Shown here piece by piece: positions 35,679-45,100 of a DNA stretch of 64,000 bases (position 1 is the first letter of the stretch; each line of letters starts with the position of its first letter). Position numbers and translations under genes: made by a program. The notes beneath the pieces are model-generated. The model saw only the letters and a program-made list of their open reading frames with translations. It had not been told where the DNA came from and searched no databases. The DNA is from Microbispora siamensis. Its GTDB lineage: Bacteria > Actinomycetota > Actinomycetes > Streptosporangiales > Streptosporangiaceae. The stretch spans positions 372,001 to 436,000 of the forward strand of contig NZ_BOOF01000004.1 of assembly GCF_016863095.1 (NCBI RefSeq), written 5' to 3'.

Positions 35679-36203
35679 ATGGAGACCATCTCGGCGGCGC
35701 GGCTCACGCTGTGGCCGCTGACGGCGCAGGACGCGGACGAGATGGCGGAGGTGCTGGCGGGGGAGGAGCTGTACGCCTTCATCGGCGGAGCCGCGCCCAC
35801 CCCGGCGGAACTACGCGCCCGGTACGCCGCGCTCGAAGCCCGCAGGTCCCCGGACGGACGGCAGGAGTGGCTCAACTGGATCATCCGCCGCGACACCGAC
35901 GGACGGGCGGTCGGCTACGTGCAGGCCACCGTGATGGACGGCGGGCGGCGGGCCGAGGTGGCGTGGGTCGTGGGGACCGCCTGGCAGGGCCGGAGGTACG
36001 CCTCGGAGGCGGCGACAGCCCTCGCCGAATGGTTGCGTGCGCGCGGCGTCGCCCGCATCGAGGCCCACATCCACCCCGATCACCACGCGTCCATGACGGT
36101 GGCCAACCGGATCGGCCTGCTGCCCACCGATCATTTCGAGGACGGCGAGCGCCTGTGGACCTGGGAACGACCAGGCGGGGTGCGGCGGGAGGCCGGAGTC
36201 TGA
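35679..36203 (+). CDS. GNAT N-acetyltransferase (RimJ/RimL-like)
   Basis: A 174-residue acetyltransferase with the family layout. A beta-hairpin AVGYVQATVMDGGRRAEVAWVV leads into the acetyl-CoA-binding loop GTAWQGRRYASEAATALAEW (Q/RxxGxG/A-like), then an IEAHIHPDHHASMTVANRIG segment that closes the active site. The acceptor is unknown. It stands alone between divergent and convergent neighbours. Confidence 0.9.
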   Translation: METISAARLTLWPLTAQDADEMAEVLAGEELYAFIGGAAPTPAELRARYAALEARRSPDGRQEWLNWIIRRDTDGRAVGYVQATVMDGGRRAEVAWVVGTAWQGRRYASEAATALAEWLRARGVARIEAHIHPDHHASMTVANRIGLLPTDHFEDGERLWTWERPGGVRREAGV

Positions 36204-36257
36204 CCTTCGCGCATACGTGCGCCCATGGGGGTCGTCGTCCCGACGGGAGAGCGCCGA

Positions 36258-36821
36258 TCAGCGGGAACGGAGACCGTCGAGCGCCACCTCGATGTACCGC
36301 CGCCAATCGCCCGCGGCGTTGCGGATGACCGCCGCCAGGCCGCAGATGACCATGTTGACGTCCCCGGTCGTCACCTCCCGCCCAACCGTGCCGTGCGCCT
36401 GCGCCCGGTCGAGCAGCTCCCCGGCGATGGCGAGCAGCGCCTCGCGGGTCTCTTCCCGCGGCTCGCCCGAGCCCATGGCCTTCTCGATGACCTCGGACAT
36501 GCCGCGATCGTCCGCCAGCACCTCGCCCACGTGGTGCAGGAGACGGGCCAAGCCGTCAGCCGGATCATCGGCGTCGGCCAGCCGGCGTGCGGCGGCGATG
36601 ATGTCGGCGGTCCGTTGCTCGGCGATGGCCTCGATCAGGGCCTCCCGGGTCGGGAACTTGCGATAGAGGGTCCCGACGCCGACGCCCGCCACTCGTGCGA
36701 CCTCCGACATCTGCACGTCGTGGCCGGACTCGGCGAACAACGCGCGTGCCGCCTCCAGGACGCGATCTCGATTGCGCTCGGCGTCGGTACGCGTCCTGCG
36801 CCGCGGCTGCGGGGTTGACAT
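36258..36821 (-). CDS. TetR-family repressor of the divergent MFS gene
   Basis: A 187-residue regulator with helix-turn-helix VQMSEVARVAGVGVGTLYRKF near residues 40-60 and a short helical C-terminal domain. The ATG at 36821 is taken; an in-frame extension would run through the operator. The 77-base gap to the divergent CynX/NimT-type transporter holds overlapping inverted repeats, so it probably represses both genes and is relieved by the transported compound. Confidence 0.9.
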   Translation of the reverse strand: MSTPQPRRRTRTDAERNRDRVLEAARALFAESGHDVQMSEVARVAGVGVGTLYRKFPTREALIEAIAEQRTADIIAAARRLADADDPADGLARLLHHVGEVLADDRGMSEVIEKAMGSGEPREETREALLAIAGELLDRAQAHGTVGREVTTGDVNMVICGLAAVIRNAAGDWRRYIEVALDGLRSR

Positions 36822-36848
36822 CCCAAACGATCCTCTGCCTAGACTCCG

Positions 36849-36877
36849 ATACGGAATGCGGATTCCTGATTCCGTAT
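36849..36877. promoter_or_regulatory. Overlapping TetR operators between regulator and MFS gene
   Basis: ATACGGAAT ... ATTCCGTAT has perfect 9-bp arms with 11 bases between them. An inner GGAAT-GCGG-ATTCC repeat uses the left arm with a third half-site. Three phased half-sites suggest binding of two dimers. TATTAT at 36875-36880 could be the transporter's -10 box. Confidence 0.72.
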
Positions 36878-36898
36878 TATGCATGAGAGGTCGACACC

Positions 36899-38128
36899 AT
36901 GTCGAAGGAGCGTTTCACCCTGCTCTCACCGCATCACGAGCGGTCGACGGGGCGTTCCGGCCGGGCGCTGCTGGTGTGGGGATTGCTGGTGGTGGCGGCG
37001 AACCTACGGCCGAGCTTGACCGCTGTCGGGCCGTTGCTGGATCGCGTGCAGGCCGATCTGGAACTGGCTCCGGCCGTGGCGGGTCTGCTGAGCACGCTGC
37101 CCTTGCTGGCGTTCGCGGTGATATCACCGATGGTTCCGCGGCTGGCGGCGCAGTGGGGACCCGAGCGGCTCCTCTGGGGTGCGCTCGTGGTGCTGACCCT
37201 CGGGATCGCCATCCGGTGGGCGCCGACGGCGATCGGGCTGTTCGCGGGGACCGTGCTGATCGGGTCGGGGATCGCCGTGGGCAACGTGCTGCTGCCGAGC
37301 CTGATCAAGCGTGACTTCCCCACGAGAGTGGGCCTGCTGACCAGCGCGTACGCCACGGTCATGGGGGCGGTCGCGGCGGTGGCCTCCGGGGTGGCGGTAC
37401 CGATGCACCAGGTCGCCCCTGGTGGTTGGCACACGGCGTTGGGGTGCTGGATCGTTCCCGCGCTGGTGGCTGTCGTGCTGTGGCTCCCGCAGGTGCGGGC
37501 TTCGCGGCCGGCCGCGGAGACGGTTCGCGGACACCGGCTGCCGTGGAGATCGGCGCTGGCGTGGGCGGTCACGGCGTTCATGGGACTGCAGTCGCTGGGC
37601 TTCTACGTCGTCGTCACCTGGTTGCCTCAGGTGTTCCAGGACAGTGGAGTGAGCGCGGCGGCGGCGGGATGGCTGCTGTTCGTGTTCCAGGCGGTCGCGG
37701 TGGCGACGAGCCTGGCGGTGCCCGCCGCGCTGCGGTGGGCGCGTGACCAGCGTGCGGTGGCGACGGCGAGTTCGGTGGTCCTGCTCGCGGGCTACCTCGG
37801 GCTTCTGGCGGTGCCGGGATGGGCACTGCTGTGGAGCGTCGTCCTCGGACTGGGCGGCGGAGCCTGCCTGGTGCTCGCATTGGCCTTCCTCAGCCTGCGC
37901 GCCCAGGACGCGACCGTGGCGGGCGCGTTGTCGGCGATGGCGCAGTCGATCGGTTACCTGCTGGCCGCCGCAGGACCGGTGATTTTCGGGTTGCTGCACA
38001 CCCTCGGCTCGGGCTGGCAGGCACCGATCATTCTGATGTGTGTCGCCGCGGCCGGCCAGGTGATCGTCGCGATGGTGGCCGGCCGGGGCACGGTGCCGCC
38101 GGCCGACGCCCCTTCGCCCGGGCGTTAA
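36899..38128 (+). CDS. MFS transporter, CynX/NimT family
   Basis: A 409-residue 12-helix transporter. The N-terminal WGLLVVAANLRPSLTAVGPL, with AANLRP in helix 1, is diagnostic of the CynX/NimT (cyanate / 2-nitroimidazole) group. IAVGNVLLPSLIKRDFP and AVASGVAVPM follow. The start is preceded by GAGAGGTC. It diverges from its TetR gene with shared operators. The substrate (small anion or drug, import or export) cannot be told. Confidence 0.92.
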   Translation: MSKERFTLLSPHHERSTGRSGRALLVWGLLVVAANLRPSLTAVGPLLDRVQADLELAPAVAGLLSTLPLLAFAVISPMVPRLAAQWGPERLLWGALVVLTLGIAIRWAPTAIGLFAGTVLIGSGIAVGNVLLPSLIKRDFPTRVGLLTSAYATVMGAVAAVASGVAVPMHQVAPGGWHTALGCWIVPALVAVVLWLPQVRASRPAAETVRGHRLPWRSALAWAVTAFMGLQSLGFYVVVTWLPQVFQDSGVSAAAAGWLLFVFQAVAVATSLAVPAALRWARDQRAVATASSVVLLAGYLGLLAVPGWALLWSVVLGLGGGACLVLALAFLSLRAQDATVAGALSAMAQSIGYLLAAAGPVIFGLLHTLGSGWQAPIILMCVAAAGQVIVAMVAGRGTVPPADAPSPGR

Positions 38129-38185
38129 CCCCGGCGCACTCCTCCTGGTTTGATGGAGGCTCCGGCGGTCCTCGGGGAGGCGGGC

Positions 38186-39157
38186 ATGGAGACGGCGGAG
38201 TGGTACCGGTACTTCGCGGAGCGGGAGGTCAGGGGGCACAGCCCGGCCTACGAGGCGCTCGCCCTCGGGATCGCCGCCGACCCCGGGCTGCTCGAACTGA
38301 TCGACGGTCTGCCGGAGCCGAAGAGACAGCCGAACCTGCTGCTTGCCGCCGTGCGCTTCCGCGGCGGGCCGTACGACGAGTTCGGCCGGTTCCGCGAGTG
38401 GACCGTACGCCACTGGGCCGAGGTGCGGGAGACGATGCTCGCCCGGCGGACGCAGACGAACGAGGCGGGCCGGTGCGCGAGCCTGCTGCCGGTGCTGGCG
38501 ACGCTGCCGCAGCCGCTGGCCCTGGTGGAGGTGGGCGCCTCGGCGGGGCTGTGCCTCTACCCCGACCGCTACCGCTACCGATACGACGACGGGCCCGAGA
38601 TCGGACCGGCAGAAAGCCCCGTCCTGCTCACCTGCCGGACGAACGGGAAGGTGCCGGTGCCGGAGCGCCTCCCCGAGGTCGTGTGGCGGGCCGGGCTGGA
38701 TCTCAACCCCATCGACGTACGCGATGACGAGGCGGTGCGCTGGCTGGAGTGCCTGGTTTGGCCGGAACAGGAGGACCGGCTCGCGCGGCTGCGCGGGGCG
38801 GTGCGGATGGCGAGGCAGGACCCGCCGCGTCTGGTGCGCGGGGACGCCGCGGCGGCCCTGCCCGATCTCGTCGCCGCCGCGCCCGCCGGGGCGACGGTCG
38901 TCGTCTTCCACAGCGCGGTCATGCCCTACCTGGACGCCGGGGCGCGGGACCGCTTCGTGGCGCTCGTACGCGGCATTCGGGCAGGGGGCCTGCCGGTGCG
39001 GTGGATCTCCAACGAGGGCTCGCCCCGGCTGCCCTCCCTTCTTCCGAAGCTGACGGCCGACCTGCCGGAGCGGCGGCTGGCGTTCCTGCCCGCGCTCGAC
39101 GGCGAGCCGCTCGCGATGGCCGGGCCGCACGGCGAGTGGCTGGACTGGCTCGCCTGA
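38186..39157 (+). CDS. DUF2332 family protein
   Basis: A 323-residue protein of the actinobacterial DUF2332 family, recognised from WYRYFAEREVRGHSPAYEAL at the start and ALVEVGASAGLCLYPDRYRY in the middle. The latter and VVVFHSAVMPYL look like a methyltransferase-type Rossmann fold, but the function is unknown. I start at the ATG at 38186, with GGGGAGG six bases before it, rather than at 38153, which lacks a site. It converges with a P450 gene six bases away. Confidence 0.88.
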   Translation: METAEWYRYFAEREVRGHSPAYEALALGIAADPGLLELIDGLPEPKRQPNLLLAAVRFRGGPYDEFGRFREWTVRHWAEVRETMLARRTQTNEAGRCASLLPVLATLPQPLALVEVGASAGLCLYPDRYRYRYDDGPEIGPAESPVLLTCRTNGKVPVPERLPEVVWRAGLDLNPIDVRDDEAVRWLECLVWPEQEDRLARLRGAVRMARQDPPRLVRGDAAAALPDLVAAAPAGATVVVFHSAVMPYLDAGARDRFVALVRGIRAGGLPVRWISNEGSPRLPSLLPKLTADLPERRLAFLPALDGEPLAMAGPHGEWLDWLA

Positions 39158-39163
39158 GGAGCC

Positions 39164-40354
39164 TCACCAGGTGAGCCACAGCTCCTCCGGCCCCCTGTGG
39201 ATGAGCGTGGGGGCCATGACCACCGGCCGGTCCGCCGCGAGCCGCAGCCCGGGCATCCGCCGGGTGAGGATCTCCAGCGTGATCCGCACCTGTTCGCGCG
39301 CGAGTTGCGCCCCCGGACAGGAGTGCACGCCGTGCCCGAAGGCGAGATGGCGCCGGGCGCGCCGGGTGACGTCGAAGTCGCCGGGCCGGTCGTGCCTGGC
39401 CTCGTCCCTGTTGGCGGAGCCGTACGCGACCAGGACGGTGGCGCCTTCGGGCAGGTCGGTGCCCGCGAGCGTCACCGGCCGGGTGGTGACGCGGCGGAAC
39501 GCCTGGACGGGGGCGTCGTGCCGGGCGGCCTCCTCGACCGCGTCGGGGATCAGTTCGGGCCGGGCGCACAGCAGCTCCCACTGCTCGCGATGCCGCAGCA
39601 GATGCAGCACCGCGGTGCAGATCAGGGCCGTCGTGGTCAGGTGACCGGCGATCAGCAGGTTCTGCAGGTTCGACACCAGCTCCGCCCGCTGCTCCCGCGT
39701 CAGCGGCCCGGCGCCCGGCGCGAGCGCCCGGACCATCTCGGTGCACAGGTCGTCGCGGGGGTCCTCCCGCCGGCTCCGCGCGTACTCGTCGATCAGGTGC
39801 TGCAGGGCGACGACCTCGCGGGCCGCGGCGATCCGCCCCTCCTCCCCGACCGGGAGGAAGAACAGCTCCTCGGCGCGGTAGCCGGCCTCCACCGCCAGGG
39901 GGACGTGCTCGGGGTCGAGGCCCAGCAGGCGCCCGATCACCTCCCCGGGCAGCCTCCTGGCGTACGCGCCGATCAACTCGACCGGCGAGGCGAAGGCGTC
40001 CACGAGTGACTCGGCGCGTTCCCGGATGAACGGCACGACCGCGGCGACCCGGGCGGGTGACAGCCCCCGGACGAGCGGGGCCCGGTAGCGCTGGTGCGCC
40101 GCCCCGTCGGAGGTGACCACGACGGGCGCGCCGCCGACGCCCTTCGCGAGTTCGGCGAGCACGGACGGCTCGGGGACGAAGTCGCCGCGCAGCGCGTTGG
40201 CCGAGGAGAAGACCTCCGGACTTCGCAGCACCTCGCGCACGTCGGCGTCCCTGGCGACCAGCCAGGCGTCCATCTCGGGAAGGAAGGTCAGCCCGGGAGT
40301 CTCGCGGGCCTTCGCGTAGACGGGGTAGGGGTCGCGAAGCAGCGCGTCGGACAT
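39164..40354 (-). CDS. Cytochrome P450
   Basis: A 396-residue soluble bacterial P450 (CYP105/107-like length). The oxygen-binding I helix has LLIAGHLTTTALI, the ExxR motif is EAAR, and the haem loop is FGHGVHSCPGAQLAREQ with the cysteine ligand. ATG at 40354 with GGGAGG six bases upstream. No ferredoxin or reductase gene is adjacent. It may be a tailoring or xenobiotic enzyme; distance and strand do not tie it to the NRPS cluster 2 kb away, though that is possible. Confidence 0.93.
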   Translation of the reverse strand: MSDALLRDPYPVYAKARETPGLTFLPEMDAWLVARDADVREVLRSPEVFSSANALRGDFVPEPSVLAELAKGVGGAPVVVTSDGAAHQRYRAPLVRGLSPARVAAVVPFIRERAESLVDAFASPVELIGAYARRLPGEVIGRLLGLDPEHVPLAVEAGYRAEELFFLPVGEEGRIAAAREVVALQHLIDEYARSRREDPRDDLCTEMVRALAPGAGPLTREQRAELVSNLQNLLIAGHLTTTALICTAVLHLLRHREQWELLCARPELIPDAVEEAARHDAPVQAFRRVTTRPVTLAGTDLPEGATVLVAYGSANRDEARHDRPGDFDVTRRARRHLAFGHGVHSCPGAQLAREQVRITLEILTRRMPGLRLAADRPVVMAPTLIHRGPEELWLTW

Positions 40355-40527
40355 GCGGGCCTCCCGTGATCGGAATCCGGTTCCTCCCGCCATACTGATC
40401 GGCTCCGGCCGGTACGTGAACGGTTCGCGGCGTACGACGCCGGATATCGGCTTCTCGTCGCCGATCTTCGAGTCCGGGCGTGGGATCCGCACCGCGGGGG
40501 GTAAGGACAGACCGGAAGGAGAAGGGC

Positions 40528-40905
40528 ATGCCTGACCCTGCGGAAACGGAGCGGCTGCGCCAGGTCGTGGACGAGGTCTTCCACGACCGCCTCCGCGTGA
40601 CGCGCCGCGACCTCTACTCCGCCGCCGCCGCGGACATCCACGTGCCGGCCGAGACCCTCGCCCTCCTGAACGAGATCGCCGAGGGCTCCTACAGCCGGCG
40701 GGAGATGCTGGAGGCGATCGAGGGGGCCGTACGGGACCGGGACGAGGCGGAGCGGGAGGCGCGGCGACCGGAGCAGATCACCGCGCTGGAGGACACGCCC
40801 GAGGCCGAGCATGCCATCGCCGACGACACCACGTTGAACGCGCTGATCCAGGAGTCCTCCGGCCCTCCGCCGGACGCGCCGCGGTTCCGGGAGCCGGGCG
40901 AGTGA
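40528..40905 (+). CDS. Small acidic hypothetical protein
   Basis: 125 residues, charged and helical (ETERLRQVVDEVFHDRLRVT, DRDEAEREARRPEQ), with no signal peptide and no recognised domain. The N-terminal half resembles small actinobacterial DUF2795-type helical proteins only weakly. A strong AAGGAG site precedes the ATG. It is followed 49 bases later by a membrane protein and an IscA-like gene on the same strand, possibly one operon. Confidence 0.75.
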   Translation: MPDPAETERLRQVVDEVFHDRLRVTRRDLYSAAAADIHVPAETLALLNEIAEGSYSRREMLEAIEGAVRDRDEAEREARRPEQITALEDTPEAEHAIADDTTLNALIQESSGPPPDAPRFREPGE

Positions 40906-40954
40906 GACGCCCCTGCGCACGAGAAGGCGCACGAGAAAGAGGAGGGGTGACGCG

Positions 40955-41539
40955 ATGCGATCTGGCCCGGTGACGATGCGGGTGCGGCGCTACCTGCCCG
41001 ACGGCAATCCGTTACGGCGCCGAACCGACCGCGTCGAGTCCGCGGTCGTGCTGACCTTCCTGATCCTGGCCGTGCTGAGCCTGGTCGCGGCGTTCGCCGT
41101 GGGCGCCGCCGTCTACCGCGGCGGCGTGGCCGAGGAGCGTTCCGGGCGGTGGGTGACGGCCACCGTCACGCGCGACGCGCCGGCGGCCACCTGGGTCGCG
41201 GTGGAGGGCACGGCCGCGCGGCTGCGCACGGGTGTCGCCTGGACGGCCCCGGACGGCCGTACGGTCACCGGGCAGGCGCCGGTCCCCTCGGCGGCCAAGG
41301 CCGGCACGCCCGTGCGGATCTGGCTGGACCGCGACGGCCGGCCGGGCGACGGCCCGCGGAGCCGGATCGACACGGTCGCCGACGGCGTCGCGTCCGGAAC
41401 GGCCACGGCGGCGCTGTCGCTGACGGCCCTGCTGGCGTGCCTCGCTCTCGTCCGCCGCCGTCTCGACCACCACAGGTACGCCGCCTGGGACGCGGGATGG
41501 CTCGCGATGAACCGGCGGCGCAAGCCCGAGGACGCGTGA
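40955..41539 (+). CDS. Rv1733c-like membrane protein
   Basis: A 194-residue protein with two transmembrane helices. The first is AVVLTFLILAVLSLVAAFAV (residues 29-50), the second about residues 145-165, with an extracytoplasmic beta-rich loop between (WVTATVTRD...VRIWLDRDGRP). This is the layout of the mycobacterial Rv1733c family. YLPDGNPLRRRTDRVES before helix 1 is the family signature. Function is unknown. GAGGAGG precedes the ATG. Confidence 0.85.
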   Translation: MRSGPVTMRVRRYLPDGNPLRRRTDRVESAVVLTFLILAVLSLVAAFAVGAAVYRGGVAEERSGRWVTATVTRDAPAATWVAVEGTAARLRTGVAWTAPDGRTVTGQAPVPSAAKAGTPVRIWLDRDGRPGDGPRSRIDTVADGVASGTATAALSLTALLACLALVRRRLDHHRYAAWDAGWLAMNRRRKPEDA

Positions 41540-41561
41540 GCAGACACACAGGAGGCGCGTC

Positions 41562-41837
41562 GTGCTGACAGTCACCGACCACGCCGTTCAGGCGATCCGC
41601 GATCTGATGGTGGGGGAGTACCTCCCCGAGGAGGCGGGCCTGCGCATCGCGGCCAAGCCGGGGGAGCCCGCCTCGCTGGAGCTCTCGCTGGTGAGCGCGC
41701 CCTTCTCGGGCGATGAGGTGATCAAGAGGGCGGACGTGCGCGTCTTCCTCGACGCGCAGGTCGCCCAGGCCGTCGGCGGCAAGACACTGGACGCCGAGAC
41801 CGGTCCCGGCGGCCGCCCGACCTTCCGTCTCACCTGA
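41562..41837 (+). CDS. IscA/HesB-like protein lacking cysteines
   Basis: 91 residues with the fold outline of A-type Fe-S carriers (LTVTDHAVQAIRDLM..., GLRIAAKPG, VRVFLDAQVAQAV). The three cysteines that bind the cluster in IscA/HesB are all absent and the protein has no cysteine. It therefore cannot act as an Fe-S carrier in the usual way. GTG start with GGAGG upstream, 22 bases after the membrane protein. Confidence 0.75.
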   Translation: MLTVTDHAVQAIRDLMVGEYLPEEAGLRIAAKPGEPASLELSLVSAPFSGDEVIKRADVRVFLDAQVAQAVGGKTLDAETGPGGRPTFRLT

Positions 41838-41840
41838 GAA

Positions 41841-42143
41841 TCACTGGTCGCCCTCGTCCTCCTCGTCGCCGGGCGGCAGGCCGGTGCCCGCCACCGTGTC
41901 GGCGAGCTGGTCGTCGTCGAGCTCTCCGGTCGGCGGCTGCCCGAACGTTCCTCCTCCGGACGCGCCGCCGCCCGAGATTCCCTTGCCGCCGACGATGCCT
42001 GCCGCGTCCTGGTCCGCCTGCTCCACCGATCCCTGCCGGGTGGCCCGGATGCCCGGCGTCCGGTTCTTGAACCGCGGATCGTCCTGCGCGTTGGTCGCCA
42101 GCTCCTCGGCGAGCTGCTTCGGATTCATCTTCTTCTCGTCCAT
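41841..42143 (-). CDS. Small acidic glycine-rich hypothetical protein
   Basis: 100 residues, probably disordered. It has a basic-acidic start (MDEKKMNPKQLAEELATNAQ), a glycine-rich centre (GGKGISGGGASGGGTFGQ) and an acidic tail (PPGDEEDEGDQ). No domain recognised. The start is uncertain among ATGs at 42176, 42143 and 42128, none with a good ribosome site. It is 41 bases after the NRPS stop on the same strand and may be the last gene of that transcript. Confidence 0.6.
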   Translation of the reverse strand: MDEKKMNPKQLAEELATNAQDDPRFKNRTPGIRATRQGSVEQADQDAAGIVGGKGISGGGASGGGTFGQPPTGELDDDQLADTVAGTGLPPGDEEDEGDQ

Positions 42144-42184
42144 ACGGGCCGCCGTACCCGGCGGCCCGTATGCCATTCACATGT

Positions 42185-45100
42185 TCACAGCTCGGATGGC
42201 ACCCGCTGCGCCGGAACGCTCGCCTCCTGGCGGCTGCGCAGCGCCTCCAGGCCGACCAGGTCGTCGGGCTCGGCGTCCGGGGTCTCCTGGTCGAACCTCG
42301 CCAGGGCCGGGTGACGCAGGGCCAGCGTGATCGTGAGCGCGATGGCCAGGCCGCACACGACGTACAGCAGGCCGATGCCGCGGCCCCCGCCGACCCCGAT
42401 CACCCTGCCGACCGTGCCGGCCAGCGGGCCGTCGGGCCGCATCAGCGGCTCGAAGACCAGCCCCACGAGCCAGGCCTGTACGGCCAGGCCGACCGGCTGG
42501 GTCGACAGCGCGAGCATCCGGTTGATCGCGATGACGCGGGCGTGGTAGCGCTGGGGCACCTTCGAGTGGATGATCGTCAGCCAGATGCCGTCGCTGATCG
42601 TCATCATCAGCGACATGCCGAAGGCCCCGACCGTGATGAGGACGAGCGACGGGCGCAGACCGGCGATCGCGCAGAAGATCCCCAGCACACCGGCGGCCGA
42701 CAGCATGCCGAACATCCGGCGGTCGCGCGGGCCGCCCCACAGCGTGATGATCAGGCCGCCGCAGACCGCCCCGATCCCGGCGAGCAGCGCCACCCGCCCG
42801 GTGTCGGCCAGCTCCCCGACCGACAGCACCAGCGGCGAGATCATGATGAACCCGGTGAACAGGAAGAAGTTCACGATGAACATCGTGAAGGCCATGGCCC
42901 GCAAGCCCCGCCGCCGCAGCAGGTAGCGGAAGCCGTTGCGGATCTCGGCGGAGACCGTCTCGCGGCGCCGCCAGGCCATCGTGGCCGGGAAGCGCACGAG
43001 CAGGGTCACGGCGAACGCGATCGCGTAGCAGACCACGTTGGCGGTCAGGATGCCCTCGATGCCGATCAACGCGAGCACGGCGACGGAGAACAGCGGGACC
43101 ATGAGCTGGGCCACGGCGTTGCCGAGCTGGACGACGCCGCCGACGTGGTGCAGGTAGTGCTTGGGCGCGAGCTGCGGACCGGCCGACTGCCAGGCCACCC
43201 GTTGCAGGGTCACCGATATCGACAGCACCACCAGCAGGCCGTACAGCACGGGCATGCTCAGCACGTCGCCCGCCATCAGCGCGAGCAGCGCGGCCTGCAC
43301 GGCCAGCGACATGCCGTCGGCCGCCAGCATCGCCCGCTTGCGGTCGTACCGGTCGACGAGCGCGCCGATCAGCGGCGCGAGGACGAGCCCCGGCACCAGC
43401 CCGATGATGGCGAATAGCCCGAACTGCACCAGCGAGCCGCTCTTCAGGTACGCCCAGATCGGTACGGCGAACTCGGTCATCACGGCGCCGATCATGGAGA
43501 CGATCTGACCCGTCGCCACCGTGAAGAACCGGCCGAGACTGGGCTGCGGCCCGGAGACGTCGGCCCGCCGGTCGGTGGACAGCGCCTGCCGCCACCACGT
43601 CGCCGGGTCGTCGGGCGGGCGCGGCCGCCACTCCCCGGGACTTTCGACGGCGGCGTGGGTGCTCGTGACGATCGCGGCCAGCTCCTCGGTGCGGTATCGG
43701 AGGAAGTAGTGGCCGGCCTCGGCCATCACGACCAGCGCCGTGGTCTCCGAGACGCAGTGCCAGTCGCGGTAGCGCTCCTGGTAGAAGTCGGTCAGCGCGT
43801 CGCGGTCGCCGACGATCGAGATCACCGGGGCGCGCAGCTGCGGGCTCTGCCGCTCCACGAGCTCGCTGAAGTAGTCCTCGCCGGCCCGGGCGTCCACGCG
43901 CATGGTGCGGATGATGTGGTCGACCTGCTCGGGGTCGAGGTCCTGCAGGTCGGCGCCCATCGCGCGGAGCCAGTTGGCGTGCGCGTTGGCGTTGTCCAGC
44001 GCCTTGCTGCGGAAGATCCGGCCGAGCAGGCCGTTGAGGCCCTTGGTGGGGGTGGCGAACGGGAAGCTGCCGCCCATGTAGACGGCCTCGACGCGCCGCC
44101 CGGCCGCCTCAAGCCGCCGCGCGATCTCGGCGGTCAGCGCGCTGCCGACGCAGTGGCCGTACAACGCGACAGGGCCGCGCACGCGGTCGAGCACCTCGTC
44201 GCAGACCCGCTGGGCGGCCTCGTGGAAGCCGATCGTGCTCTCCTCGACGCCCAGCTCATGGCCGGGCAGGGCGACCGCGAACAGCGAGTGGCCGTCCGGG
44301 AGCGCGTCGGCCAGCGGCTGGTAGACCATCGCGCTGGCCCCGCCGTACGGGATGCAGACCAGTGACAGCGTGGGCGCCTTGACCGGCCGGGTGAGCTCGA
44401 CCAGCAGGCCGCGCGGGCCGTCCTCGGCTTCCTCGGGCGCCTGCCGGGCGGCGTCGATCAGCGCGGCCAGCTCCCGTACGGTGCGGTTGGCGATCGCGTC
44501 GAGCACGGTGACCTGGTAGCCGTCGGCGGGCAGCGCCTGGCGCAGCTTGGCGACCATGCGGATGAGCAGCAGCGAGTGGCCGCCGAGCGCGTTGAAGTCG
44601 CTGTCGATCGAGACGGCCTCGATGCCGAGGACCTCCCGCCAGACCCCGGCGACCACGATCTCGGTCTCGGTCGTCGGCTCGGCCAGGTCCTCGCCCACCT
44701 TGACCACCGGATCGGGCAGCGCCTTGCGGTCCACCTTGCCGTTGGCGTTGAGCGGGATGGTCTCCAGCGGCACGAACACCGACGGGACCATGTAGTCCGG
44801 CAGCCGTTCCGCGCAGTGGTCCGCGAGCTCGGATAACTCGGGACCTGTGGGGACGTAGTAGGCGACGAGCCGCTTGTCCTCGGACGTGAACGCGTGCACG
44901 GTGACGACCGCGTCGCGCACACCGGGGTGGTCGAGGACGGCCGCCCGCACCTCGTCCAGCTCGATGCGGTAGCCGCGGATCTTCACCTGGTCGTCGAACC
45001 GGCCGAGGAAGGCCACGTTCCCGTCGCGGGTCCAGGCCACCCGGTCGCCGGTGCGGTACATCCGGCCACCCCCGTCCCCGGAAAGAGGGGTGTACGGATC

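Noticed and set aside
39164-40354. Including the P450 in the NRPS cluster
   Set aside because: It is separated by four unrelated-looking genes and faces a DUF2332 gene; nothing in sequence links it.
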